A stretch of DNA of 13,837 nt from an uncultured Oscillospiraceae bacterium (GCA_934553255.1 CAKTEZ010000034.1:1-13837), one strand, 5' to 3'; numbered from the stretch's first letter, positions 1 through 7,401 are shown. A program made the numbers and translations. Notes: generated by a model from the sequence alone, not told the origin.

Positions 1-39
1 CGATTCCCTCCATCTCTGTTCTTTCAGTTTAACAGATTT

Positions 40-738
40 TTGGGATTTTGCGACTGCACTTACAGGGTGCTACTCTATACACTTTCGCAAAAACCAATGC
101 AATGTTACAGTGGAATGTGTGTGAACCCAGTGATTGGGGACTGCCGCATTCTGCCATCACCCTGGGGTGCGGACAACACACAGAAAATTCTCGATGTACT
201 CGCGGACTACGGTGTGAAATGCACCTTCTTCGTCGTCGGCAACTGGGCGGATCAGTATCCGGAGCAGGCCAAGGCCATCGTCGAGAGCGGCAACGAACTG
301 ATGAACCATTCCAACGCGCACGACCACTACAATTCTCTTACGGCGGAGCAGATCATCGCCGATGTCAACGCCTGCAACGATAAGATCGAAGCGCTGACCG
401 GCGTTCGGCCGACGCTGATCCGCTGTCCGTTCGGCGAGTATGACGACCATGTGATCTCCGCCATCCGCTCCATCGGCATGGAGCCGATCCAATGGGATGT
501 GGACAGTCTGGACTGGAAGGGCATCTCTGCCGCGGAGATCACCAGACGCGTGACCTCAAAGGTGCAGAACGGATCTATCGTGCTGTTCCATAACGCGGGC
601 GAGCATACGCCGGAGGCGCTGCCGGATATTCTCAGCTATCTCATCGGCGAGGGCTATGAGATCGTGCCGATCTCCGGCATTCTGCTGACCTGCGACACCT
701 ACATCGACCACACCGGCCGCCAATGCCGGAGCGAGTGA
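40..738 (+). CDS. Polysaccharide deacetylase (NodB-type), 5' end replaced or truncated
   Basis: This is a carbohydrate esterase 4 (NodB) domain, an enzyme type that removes acetyl groups from cell-wall or capsule polysaccharide. From Trp42 (base 163) onward the family is clear: WGADNTQKILDVLADYGVKC is the start of the barrel, NHSNAH (near residue 90) is the metal-binding His motif, RCPFGEYD (near 128) is motif 3, DVDSLDW is motif 4, and IVLFHNAG carries the late His. The C-terminal DTYIDHTGRQ tail is typical of clostridial members. Before Trp42 nothing matches. Relatives read SFDAAWG here, whereas this reads LPSPWG, so the catalytic Asp of motif 1 is gone in all three forward frames. The frame opens with TTG at 40. 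In-frame ATGs at 97 and 115 have no convincing ribosome site. The signal peptide or membrane anchor usual for the family is also missing. The domain call is firm; an active product is unlikely as read. Confidence 0.8.
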   Translation: MGFCDCTYRVLLYTLSQKPMQCYSGMCVNPVIGDCRILPSPWGADNTQKILDVLADYGVKCTFFVVGNWADQYPEQAKAIVESGNELMNHSNAHDHYNSLTAEQIIADVNACNDKIEALTGVRPTLIRCPFGEYDDHVISAIRSIGMEPIQWDVDSLDWKGISAAEITRRVTSKVQNGSIVLFHNAGEHTPEALPDILSYLIGEGYEIVPISGILLTCDTYIDHTGRQCRSE

Positions 739-780
739 GACTGCCGCAAATGCGTGTGCGGCGGGACGCGATGTTTCTCA

Positions 781-815
781 AAAAAACACACCGGCGGCTT
801 GCCGGTGTGTTTTTT
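781..815. terminator. Bidirectional intrinsic terminator
   Basis: Arms 781-795 and 801-815 are perfectly complementary over 15 bp around a 5-nt loop (GGCTT). The outer 6 bp are an A-run on the left and a T-run on the right, with a GC-rich core (CACACCGGC), so the structure works as a terminator on both strands. It lies between the convergent deacetylase (plus) and phoR (minus). A weaker 8-bp hairpin (833-840 with 857-864) lies between it and the phoR stop, without a T-run. Confidence 0.9.
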
Positions 816-888
816 CAATGGATCATCCTGTCGGAGCGGCAGCCGGATCGCCGTCAGCCGCTCCCCGACAGGCCTTCTGCTCTTGCGC

Positions 889-2544
889 TCAAAGCCTTGG
901 AAGACGGACGGTGATCTCCGTGCCGCGGCCGACCTCGCTGTGCAGCTCCACCGTGCCGTGATGGTACGCCACGGCGTGCTTGACGATGGAAAGCCCAAGC
1001 CCTGTGCCGCCGCTCGCCTTGGAATGGCTCTTGTCCACGCGGTAGAAGCGCTCGAACACGCGGCCTTGATGCTCCGGCGGAATGCCGATGCCTGTGTCGC
1101 GCACGGTGACGCGGGCGGTGTCGCCCTCCGCGGCGACGCAGACCTCCACGCGACCGCCCTCGACATTGTACTTCACGGCGTTGTCGCAGAGGTTGTAGAG
1201 GATCTCATACAGCAGCCGCTGCACGCCGGTCACACGCACGCTCTCGCCGGAGACGGCGACGGTCACGCCTTTTTGCTCCGCCGCGGCGCGGAGGCTTTCC
1301 GCGGCCTCCTGCGCGAGCGGGAGAAGATCGACGGTCTCTGCGGGCAGCTCGCCGCCCTCGTCCAGCTCCGACAGACGGATGATGTCGCCGATGAGCGTCA
1401 CAAGGCGCTGCGCCTCGGCGCGGATATGACCGAGGAAGCGCGGCGCGTCCTCCGGCTTGACCATGCCGCTTTCAAGCAGCTCGGCGCTGCCGATGATGCC
1501 CTGCAGCGGCGTTTTCAGCTCGTGGGAAACATTCGCGGTGAACTCGCGGCGGCGGCTCTCGGCAAAGGCCTGCTCCGTCATGTCAAACGCCAGCAGCACC
1601 GCGCCGACCGTTTTGCCCTGCGAGGTGATGCGGCTGAAGTCAAAGCGGTATTCGCGTCCGCCGCGCTCGGCGAGGACCTCGCCGCGGCCCGTCTCCATGG
1701 CGCTGTGCAGCGCGAGACTCATGGTATGCTCGCGGTCCACGGTCAGGAAATCCTGCCCGATGCACGCGTCCGTCACGCCGAAAAGCGACTGCGCGGCGGG
1801 GTTGATGCTCAGTACCACGCCTCTGTCGTCGAGCAGCACGAGTCCCTCGTTCATGCCCACGGTGATCTGCTTGAATTCGTCGGTCCTGCGCCGCAGCTCG
1901 GCAAGCTGGGCGTCGATCTGCCGCCGCTGACGGTCGATGCGCCGCAGGAGCGGGGAAAGCTCCTCGTAAGTGTCGTTGTCCAGCGGATGCTCCAGATCGA
2001 GCGCGTTGAGCGGCTCGACGATGCGCTTGGAGAGGCGTCCGGCCAAAAATCCGGAAAGCCCCAGCATCAGCAGCACGACCAGCAGGATCGGCTGGAACGC
2101 GCCGAGCAGCAGCGCCCCCATGGTCGCGCGGCTGACGGACAGGCGCAGCACCGTGCCGTCGGCAAGGCGGCGCGCGCAGTAGACGGTCTTTTGCAGCAGC
2201 GTCACGCTGTAGCGGCTGGAGCTGCCCCCGCCGGTGTCCAGCGCTTCGCGGACCTCCTCGCGGTCGAGATGGTTTTCCATCTGCGCGGCGTCCGCGCCGG
2301 TGTCGTAAAGCACGGTGCCGTCCGGCGCAATCCATGTCATGCGGCAGCGCCCGCCGCCGAGCCGCGCGAGATAGTCTTCGCCGTTCAGCTCTACCGCGGC
2401 CGCCGCGACGGAAAGCTCGTCGTGCAGCTGTCGTTCCTGCATCCCCTCATAAAAGCTGTAAAAGCAGCCGAGAACGAGCAGCAGGCTGCAAAGCAGCACG
2501 GCGACGCCCGCCGTGAGAATGGAACGAAAGATCTTTTTGGTCAT
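889..2544 (-). CDS. phoR: Sensor histidine kinase, PhoR-like
   Basis: This is a membrane sensor kinase of 551 residues that would phosphorylate the response regulator encoded just upstream. Order of parts: a first membrane helix at about 8-29, an extracytoplasmic region to about 140, a second membrane helix at about 142-166, a linker, a PAS domain at about 225-325 (GMNEGLVLLDDRG, INPAAQSLFG), a HisKA domain with SHELKTP (phospho-accepting His341), then a HATPase domain with the N box (NLCDNAVKY), G1 (DTGIGIP), F box (FERFYR) and G2 (GGTGLGLSIVK). All catalytic motifs are present and the frame is intact. I chose the ATG at 2544 over an in-frame start 18 bases upstream because it overlaps the regulator stop as ATGA with GGAG just upstream, the usual coupled arrangement. 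The PhoR assignment rests on its place after pst-phoU and on the PAS-HisKA architecture. Confidence 0.9.
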   Translation of the reverse strand: MTKKIFRSILTAGVAVLLCSLLLVLGCFYSFYEGMQERQLHDELSVAAAAVELNGEDYLARLGGGRCRMTWIAPDGTVLYDTGADAAQMENHLDREEVREALDTGGGSSSRYSVTLLQKTVYCARRLADGTVLRLSVSRATMGALLLGAFQPILLVVLLMLGLSGFLAGRLSKRIVEPLNALDLEHPLDNDTYEELSPLLRRIDRQRRQIDAQLAELRRRTDEFKQITVGMNEGLVLLDDRGVVLSINPAAQSLFGVTDACIGQDFLTVDREHTMSLALHSAMETGRGEVLAERGGREYRFDFSRITSQGKTVGAVLLAFDMTEQAFAESRRREFTANVSHELKTPLQGIIGSAELLESGMVKPEDAPRFLGHIRAEAQRLVTLIGDIIRLSELDEGGELPAETVDLLPLAQEAAESLRAAAEQKGVTVAVSGESVRVTGVQRLLYEILYNLCDNAVKYNVEGGRVEVCVAAEGDTARVTVRDTGIGIPPEHQGRVFERFYRVDKSHSKASGGTGLGLSIVKHAVAYHHGTVELHSEVGRGTEITVRLPRL

Positions 2545-3221
2545 TTCTCCACCGCCTCCCATCGATAGCCCACGCCGCGCACGGTCTCAATGTGCGCGCC
2601 GTAGACGCCGAGCTTCTGCCGCAGGGTGCGGATGTGCATATCCACCGTGCGCGTCTCGCCGCAGTAGTCCATGCCCCAGACGCTCTCCATCAGCTGTTCG
2701 CGGGTAAAGGCCCGCCCCGGGTGGGCGAGGAAGAGCTGCAGCAGCGCAAACTCCTTGTAGGTCAGCTCCACGCGCTGCCCGTCTGCCGTAACGGTGTGCG
2801 CCGCGGCATCGACGGTCAGTCCGTCGGCGTGCAGCGTTTCCGGCGCCGCCTTCGGCGCGCAGCGGCGCAGCACGGCCTTGACGCAGGAGACGAACTCCAT
2901 CACGCCGAAGGGCTTCGTGAGGTAGTAGTCCGCGCCGAGGTCAAGCCCCTGGATCTTGTCGTACTCCGCGCCCTTGGCGGTTGCCATCACGACGGGGAGC
3001 GCGGCAAAGCGCACATCCGTGCGCATACGGCGCAGCAGCTCGATGCCGTCCGTACCGGGGAGCATTACATCGAGGACCACCAGCTCCGGCGTCTCGTCCC
3101 GCAGGAGCGCCTCCCAAAAGCTGTCGCCGTCGGCAAAGCCCTTTGCCGCAAGGCCGGTGGATGTGAGCGCGTATACCTCGATGTCGCGGATGCTCGCATC
3201 GTCCTCCACGCACCAGATCAT
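2541..3221 (-). CDS. phoP: Response regulator, OmpR/PhoB family (phosphate regulator PhoP/PhoB)
   Basis: This is a 226-residue DNA-binding response regulator. The receiver domain (1-120) has the acidic pair in VEDD (7-8), the phosphorylation site Asp51 in VVLDVMLPG, Thr81 and Lys103 in LTKPF. The C-terminal half is a winged-helix domain (LTYKEFALLQLFLAHPGRAF, then TVDMHIRTLRQKL and the final VRGVGYRWE). The start at 3221 (MIWCVEDD) is set by GGGAGGGA a few bases upstream. It leaves 2 nt after the phoU stop, and the gene overlaps phoR by 4 nt (ATGA). It would bind the repeated ATTTTAC boxes found upstream of pstS. Firmicutes usage is PhoP; PhoB is the equivalent enteric name. Confidence 0.93.
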   Translation of the reverse strand: MIWCVEDDASIRDIEVYALTSTGLAAKGFADGDSFWEALLRDETPELVVLDVMLPGTDGIELLRRMRTDVRFAALPVVMATAKGAEYDKIQGLDLGADYYLTKPFGVMEFVSCVKAVLRRCAPKAAPETLHADGLTVDAAAHTVTADGQRVELTYKEFALLQLFLAHPGRAFTREQLMESVWGMDYCGETRTVDMHIRTLRQKLGVYGAHIETVRGVGYRWEAVEK

Positions 3222-3223
3222 CG

Positions 3224-3613
3224 TTATCCCTCCCTGTGAACACCCGTGACGGAGAAAATGACCCACTCGGCGATGTTCGTCGCGTGGTCCCCGATGCGTT
3301 CAAAATATTTTGCGATCATCAGCAGATCCAGCGCGTACTCGCCGTCGGCGGGGTTGCGCGCGATGCGGTCGATCAGCCTCGCCTTGATCTGCGTGAAGCA
3401 GCCGTCCACGGTATCGTCCTCCGCGATGACCCGCTCGGCCAATATTGTATCACATTTTACATAGGCGTCAACGCTTTCCGTCACCATCCGGATCACGGCG
3501 CGCGCCATGCCGCGCAGCGCCTCGTTATCCTCGGGGCTGCGGCCGTGGAGAAAGCGTACGATCTCCGCGATGTCCTCCGCCTGATCGCCGATGCGCTCCA
3601 TGTCCGTGATCAT
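3224..3613 (-). CDS. phoU: Phosphate-signalling protein PhoU, N-terminal part missing
   Basis: PhoU links the Pst transporter to the PhoR kinase and normally has about 215-220 residues in two similar three-helix halves. Both metal-binding motifs are visible: [13 protein letters not shown] at the end of the first half and [13 protein letters not shown] in the second. PhoU-like coding actually begins before the first ATG, at [15 protein letters not shown] (from about 3658). Upstream of that the frame runs into the end of the pstB coding sequence and reaches a stop. About 70 N-terminal residues of the family are therefore absent, and no ribosome site precedes the Met at 3613. Identity is certain; whether a product is made is doubtful. 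The gene lies 2 nt upstream of phoP in the same operon. Confidence 0.85.
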   Translation of the reverse strand: MITDMERIGDQAEDIAEIVRFLHGRSPEDNEALRGMARAVIRMVTESVDAYVKCDTILAERVIAEDDTVDGCFTQIKARLIDRIARNPADGEYALDLLMIAKYFERIGDHATNIAEWVIFSVTGVHREG

Positions 3614-4181
3614 CTTGAGCGCCGCGGAGATCTGGCGCAGGTCGCGCGCGACAGGCTGCCGCCTGCTGCATGTTGTGCGTCACCATGACGACCGTGTAGC
3701 GGTCCTTCAGCTCGCCGGCAAGGTCCTCGATCTTCGAGGTCGAGATGGGGTCGAGCGCGCTCGTAGATTCGTCCATGAGCAGCACCTCCGGCTCGACGGC
3801 GAGCGCACGGGCGATGCAAAGTCGCTGCTGCTGGCCGCCGGAGAGGCTCAGCGCGCTCTTTTTCAGGCGGTCCTTCACCTCGTCCCAGATGGCGGCGGAG
3901 CGCAGCGAACTCTCCACGATCTCGTCAAGCCTTGCGCGGCTGCGTACGCCGTGCGTGCGCGGACCGTAGGCGATGTTGTCGTAAATGCTCATGGGGAAGG
4001 GGTTGGCCTTCTGAAACACCATGCCGATGCGCTTTCGCAGCTGCGTCACGTCGACGTTCGGCGCGTAGATGTTTTCGCCGTTGAAGTCCACCTCGCCGGT
4101 GATCTTCACATTGGGGATCAGGTCGTTCATGCGGTCGAGCGTCCGCAGAAAGGTCGATTTGCCGCAGCCGGACGGCCCGTG
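3525..4181 (-). pseudogene. pstB: Phosphate ABC transporter ATP-binding protein PstB, truncated at both ends
   Basis: PstB is the ATPase of the high-affinity phosphate importer, normally about 250 residues. The middle is plain: Walker [10 protein letters not shown] (from 4178), RMNDLIP, the Q-loop region [20 protein letters not shown], signature LSGGQQQR, Walker [13 protein letters not shown] and the switch His in VTHNMQQAA (ending near 3657). The usual DEPTSALDP is DESTSALDP here. The first 35-40 residues (first strands and the A-loop) are missing, because the frame upstream of Walker A is out-of-frame pstA sequence. After MQQAA the frame runs through phoU sequence in the wrong frame until 3525, so about 35 C-terminal residues are gone. 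Position 4181 is where family similarity begins, not a start codon. The open frame itself extends back to 4466. It sits between pstA and phoU, as expected for the operon. Confidence 0.85.
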
Positions 4182-5005
4182 AAGGCCGCTGTAAGGTTGA
4201 TGAGGAGCGTGAGCAGCATCAGCACGCTCGCAATGGAAAAGGCGATGTCCGTGCGCCCGCGGTCGTTGGCATAGACATAGAGCGCGACGGTCAGCGTGGC
4301 GGAGGACGAGTGCAGGGCGGTGAGAAAGTCGTTGAGCGCCAGCCCGAAGCCCGCCGTATACAGCAGCGCCGCGCTCTCGCCCACAATGCGTCCGACCGCT
4401 AAAATGCAGCCGGTCACGATGCCGTCCACGGCGTTGGGCAGCACGACGGTACGCACCATGCGCCACTTACCGGCGCCCAGCCCCAACGCACCCTCGCGGT
4501 AGGACTGCGGCACGGTCCTGAGGCTCTCCTGCGTCGTACGGACGATGGTCGGCAGGATCATTACCACGAGCGTCAGGCTGCCCGCAAGCACACCCGCCTG
4601 CAAATTCATTCGCTGCACGAAAAAGAGCATACCGACGAGACCGAAGATGATGGAGGGGATGCCGGTGAGCGTCTCCGCCGCAAATTCGATGAGCGTCACA
4701 ACGCGGCGGTTTGCGGCATATTCCGTCAGGTAGATGGCTGCGCCCACGCCGAGCGGCAGGACGATGACCATGGCGAGCAGGACGATATAAAGCGTATTGA
4801 GGATATTCGGCAGAATGCCGATGATATCCTTGATGTAGCTGCTTGTGCCGGTAAGGAAGTCCCATGTCACGCCGCGCGCCCCGCGGAAAAAGATATAGCC
4901 GATGAGAAACACGAGCAGCGCGCAGGTGAGGAGCGCGCACAGCCACACGAGCGAACGCATGGCAATGCCGTACGCGCGGCGGTGCGGAGAAAGCTTTTGT
5001 TCCAT
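4127..5005 (-). CDS. pstA: Phosphate ABC transporter permease PstA
   Basis: This is one of the two membrane subunits of the phosphate importer. Several hydrophobic helices are visible. The first is at about 18-40, and [20 protein letters not shown] starts the permease core. The conserved core [16 protein letters not shown] follows, and the ATPase-contact loop reads [25 protein letters not shown] at 5005 has AAGGAGGAT upstream and starts 1 nt after the pstC stop. The family ends near [11 protein letters not shown] (about 4175). The last 16 or so residues before the stop at 4127 are pstB Walker A sequence read in another frame. The C-terminus is therefore aberrant, but all transmembrane parts are present, so the permease may be functional apart from its link to pstB. 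Confidence 0.9.
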   Translation of the reverse strand: MEQKLSPHRRAYGIAMRSLVWLCALLTCALLVFLIGYIFFRGARGVTWDFLTGTSSYIKDIIGILPNILNTLYIVLLAMVIVLPLGVGAAIYLTEYAANRRVVTLIEFAAETLTGIPSIIFGLVGMLFFVQRMNLQAGVLAGSLTLVVMILPTIVRTTQESLRTVPQSYREGALGLGAGKWRMVRTVVLPNAVDGIVTGCILAVGRIVGESAALLYTAGFGLALNDFLTALHSSSATLTVALYVYANDRGRTDIAFSIASVLMLLTLLINLTAAFTGRPAAANRPFCGRSTA

Positions 5006-5006
5006 C

Positions 5007-5960
5007 TCAATCCTCCTTCCGCTTTTTGATGAAGCGGTTCAGCACCACATTGATCAGCATGATAAAAAGGAACAGAACGAGCGCAATGGAGTAGAGCGCC
5101 TGCTGGTACAGACTGCCGACGCTCGCGTAGGCCATGCCCGAAACGATGCTGGTGGTCAGGAAACGCACGGGCGTAAAAAGTCCGGGCATATTCGACACAT
5201 TGCCCGCGACCATGATGATCGCCATGGCCTCGCCGATGGCGCGTCCCACGCCCAGCACCACCGCCGTCGCCACGCCGCTGCGCGCGGCGGGCAGCGTGAC
5301 GCGGAAGCAGGTCTCCACCTCCGTCGCGCCGAGCGCGAGAGACGCCTCCTCATACTCGCGCGGCACGGCGCGCAGCGCCGTTTCCGACACATTGACGATG
5401 GACGGCAGGATCATAACGGCCAGAACGAGAATGGCCGCGAGCAGGCACGCGCCGGAGCTGAGGGAGAAGGTCCTCTGAATGGCGGGGACGAGTACGATCA
5501 TGCCCACCAGACCATAGACGACCGAGGGAATGCCCGCGAGCAGCTGCACCACCGTGCGGATGACTGCCGCGAGCCGCGGCGGAGCGACGCGGGCGAGAAA
5601 TACCGCCGTCATCAGTCCCACCGGCACGCCGATGAGGATCGCGCCCGCCGTGCCGTAAATGCTCGTGAGGAGAAAGGCAAGAATGCCGTACTGTGCGCCG
5701 GTGGTGGTGTTCGTCGGGTCCCAGACCTTGCCAAAGAGGAATTTTACAAGGCCGATCTCGCGGATGGCGGGGATGCCGGAGACGATCAGGTAAACGCTGA
5801 TGAGCAGCACGAACGCCACCGCCACCACGCCGCAGAGCAGGAATATCGTGTGGAGAGCGTTCTCCATCGCTCTGTGCGCGCCCGTGTGACGCGGCCGTGC
5901 GGCGGAGGGCTTTCTGCCCTCTGCCGCCGGAAGGACGTATTCCGCCGCCATGGCGCTCAC
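5007..5960 (-). CDS. pstC: Phosphate ABC transporter permease PstC
   Basis: This is the second membrane subunit of the phosphate importer, 317 residues and intact. It has a membrane helix after about residue 33 (LHTIFLLCGVVAVAFVLLI), the FLFGKVWDPT motif typical of PstC, the permease core LLAGIPSVVYGLVGM, the ATPase-contact loop YEEASLALGATEVETCFRVT and a basic C-terminal tail (RFIKKRKED). The start could be GTG at 5960, which overlaps the pstS stop as GTGA and suggests coupling, or ATG at 5951, nine bases further in. Neither has a strong ribosome site. pstA follows after 1 nt. Confidence 0.93.
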   Translation of the reverse strand: MSAMAAEYVLPAAEGRKPSAARPRHTGAHRAMENALHTIFLLCGVVAVAFVLLISVYLIVSGIPAIREIGLVKFLFGKVWDPTNTTTGAQYGILAFLLTSIYGTAGAILIGVPVGLMTAVFLARVAPPRLAAVIRTVVQLLAGIPSVVYGLVGMIVLVPAIQRTFSLSSGACLLAAILVLAVMILPSIVNVSETALRAVPREYEEASLALGATEVETCFRVTLPAARSGVATAVVLGVGRAIGEAMAIIMVAGNVSNMPGLFTPVRFLTTSIVSGMAYASVGSLYQQALYSIALVLFLFIMLINVVLNRFIKKRKED

Positions 5961-6664
5961 TTTGCCGTCGGGACAGCGCCCGCGGCCTTGATCAGCTCGT
6001 TCGCGGCGGTGGAGGCGGCGTAGTCAAAGAACGCCTGCGCCGCAGGGGAGAGGGCGGCGTCCGTCTTGGTCACGAGGACGAAGGGACGCTGGATGGCGTA
6101 GCTGCCGTCGAGTACGGTGTCCTCGGTGCAGGCCATGCCGCCGACCGTCACGGCCTTGACGGTGTCCTTGCCCTCGACCGCGGAGAGGGAAGCATAGCCG
6201 ATGGCGTTCGCGTTGCCCGCGACCGCCTCAATGACGCCGCCGGTGGAGGTCAGCTCCTGGTCGAGCCTGCAGGCGTCCTTGGTGCCGGTGATGGACTCAA
6301 AGCCGTCGCGCGTACCGCTGCCCGCCTCACGGCCAACGCAGGAGATCTTGCCCGCCGCGCCGCCGACCTCGCTCCAGTCGGTGATCTCGCCGGTGAAGAT
6401 CTTTGCGATCTGCTCCACAGAGAGGTCGGAGACCGCGATGCCGGCATTGACGATGACGGCGATGCCGTCGAGGGCGACAACGGTCTCGGTCAGACCGTTC
6501 GCCTTTTCCTCGTCCTTGAGGGCGCGGGAGGCAAGACCGATGTCCGCGCTGCCGTTGCTCGCGGCTTCGATACCGGCGCCGGAGCCGGTGGGGTCGTAGG
6601 TCACGGTCACGCCGCTGTGGTCGGCCATGAACTGCTCGCTCAGTACGCCGATGACCTTTTCCAT
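5957..6664 (-). CDS. pstS: Phosphate-binding protein PstS, lacking signal peptide and first binding loop
   Basis: PstS is the extracytoplasmic phosphate receptor, anchored as a lipoprotein in Gram-positives. The 235 residues match the mature protein from just after the GSTS loop: EKVIGVLSEQF, PTGSGAG (26-31), SADIGLASR (39-47), KIFTGEITDW, REAGSGTRDGFESI (phosphate-binding GSGTR at 115-119) and the late RPFVLVTK. There is no signal peptide, no lipobox Cys and no GSTS loop. A good ribosome site (GAGGAAGG) is 3 nt upstream of the ATG, so the original start codon seems joined directly to the Met that would follow GSTS. The product as read would stay in the cytoplasm. It is the first gene of the pst operon and overlaps pstC by 4 nt if GTG is used. 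Confidence 0.88.
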   Translation of the reverse strand: MEKVIGVLSEQFMADHSGVTVTYDPTGSGAGIEAASNGSADIGLASRALKDEEKANGLTETVVALDGIAVIVNAGIAVSDLSVEQIAKIFTGEITDWSEVGGAAGKISCVGREAGSGTRDGFESITGTKDACRLDQELTSTGGVIEAVAGNANAIGYASLSAVEGKDTVKAVTVGGMACTEDTVLDGSYAIQRPFVLVTKTDAALSPAAQAFFDYAASTAANELIKAAGAVPTAK

Positions 6665-6716
6665 TTTCCTTCCTCATTTCACATTGGATTTGGACTTTTT
6701 CTGTTCCACACTTCTG

Positions 6717-6722
6717 AGAATA
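6717..6722 (-). promoter_or_regulatory. pstS: Candidate -10 element of the pst operon
   Basis: Reading the minus strand, TATTCT lies 9 nt downstream of the last Pho-box-like repeat. The -35 position 17 nt away reads TTTCGC, a poor match lying within the repeat array. That is the usual form of an activator-dependent Pho promoter. It is about 53 nt upstream of the pstS start. Confidence 0.5.
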
Positions 6723-6731
6723 CCGGCGCGC

Positions 6732-6773
6732 TGTAAAATGCGAAAGCCGAGTGATGTAAAATCGGAGTAAAAT
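6732..6773 (-). promoter_or_regulatory. Pho-box-like array upstream of pstS
   Basis: On the minus strand three copies of ATTTTAC lie at 6773-6767, 6762-6756 and 6739-6733; the last two extend to ATTTTACA. The spacing is 11 and 23 bp, about one and two helical turns. PhoP/PhoB proteins bind direct repeats spaced 11 bp (TTAACA-like in Bacillus), so this fits a binding site for the regulator encoded at 2541-3221. The repeats and spacing are seen; binding is inferred. Confidence 0.65.
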
Positions 6774-6849
6774 GAGGGACGGCGACGCGCGGTCAGGGGT
6801 CGGCGTATGGGTCTTGCCGGCTGAGCGGAGCGTACCGAATGGATTTCTC

Positions 6850-6878
6850 TTGTCTTTTTTCAAACGGTCCGCTATACT
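6850..6878 (+). promoter_or_regulatory. Promoter of the tetR gene (-35 and -10)
   Basis: TTGTCT at 6850-6855 and TATACT at 6873-6878 are separated by 17 nt, close to the vegetative sigma-A consensus. The -10 abuts the palindromic operator, and the tetR start follows 29 nt later. Confidence 0.75.
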
Positions 6879-6895
6879 TTGGTGTATACACCAAA
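6878..6895. promoter_or_regulatory. 18-bp perfect palindrome, probable TetR operator
   Basis: TTTGGTGTA followed directly by TACACCAAA is a perfect 18-bp inverted repeat. It starts at the last base of the -10 and covers the expected transcription start, 12 nt before the tetR start codon. Its size and place are those of a TetR-family operator that blocks its own promoter. Confidence 0.75.
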
Positions 6896-6907
6896 CATGG
6901 AGGGGGG

Positions 6908-7401
6908 ATGATCGATATTGCTCTTACCAGCGCGAGCCTTCCGGCAAAGCATCGCATTTTGAGCGTCTGCGTGCGGCTCTTCCTTGAGAAGGGCTACCGC
7001 CATGCCACGCTCGCCGAGATCATCGAACGCTCGGATGTGTCCTACAGCACATTCCAGAATATCTTCCGCGCCAAGGACGGTGTGCTGACGGAACTGACGG
7101 AATTCATGTTCTCCAACCAGTTCTCCGCCGCCGCATCCGTGACCGACGCGCCGCTTACCCCCGTGCAGCTTTACGCGGTGGAAACATCGCTCCAGCTGAC
7201 GCTCACGGAATTAAACGAAAATCTGCGCGAAATTTATCTTGAAGCGCCTCCGCGCTTGCCGTTGTTATGGGGCTGGATCTCCGCGCGCTGGCGCAGCGCG
7301 TTCTGCACCAGCTTTTTCAGGCGCTCTCCATGCGCTATGATTTTTCTTTGACAGGAATAGAAGAAGTGGTCTCGACCGAAGAAAGTGAGGGAAAACGATG
7401 A
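6908..7401 (+). pseudogene. TetR/AcrR-family transcriptional regulator, interrupted in the middle
   Basis: The N-terminal part (ATG at 6908, directly after a G-rich ribosome site) is a TetR DNA-binding domain. RILSVCVRLFLEKGYRHATL is helix 1 and the turn, and AEIIERSDVSYSTFQNIFRAKDGV is the helix-turn-helix. This frame is good to about residue 113 (NLREIYLEA, near 7246), then becomes arginine- and proline-rich and stops at 7351. Another frame resumes convincing protein from about 7249: ALAVVMGLDLRALAQRVLHQ and on to EESEGKR with a stop at 7399-7401. Comparison with family length (about 195-200 residues) suggests roughly 40-60 ligand-domain residues are missing, not just one base. The gene has its own promoter and palindrome, and its stop overlaps the next start as ATGA. 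The ligand cannot be told. Confidence 0.8.

Noticed and set aside
754..2568. A 604-codon open frame on the plus strand opposite phoR
   Set aside because: It mirrors the phoR coding strand in GC-rich DNA, is rich in Arg, Ala, Gln and His with no recognisable domain, and has no ribosome site. The minus strand encodes a complete histidine kinase.
3525..3660. A novel Arg/His/Pro-rich C-terminal extension of PstB
   Set aside because: The same bases encode conserved PhoU motifs in the neighbouring frame, so the extension is out-of-frame reading.
3640..3680. Programmed ribosomal frameshift joining PstB and PhoU
   Set aside because: No slippery heptamer is visible, both proteins also lack long segments, and they normally act as separate polypeptides. 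A deletion explains it better.
4902..6023. A 373-codon open frame on the plus strand opposite pstC
   Set aside because: The translation is charged and repetitive (runs of Asp, His, Arg), typical of an antisense shadow. The opposite strand is an intact membrane protein.
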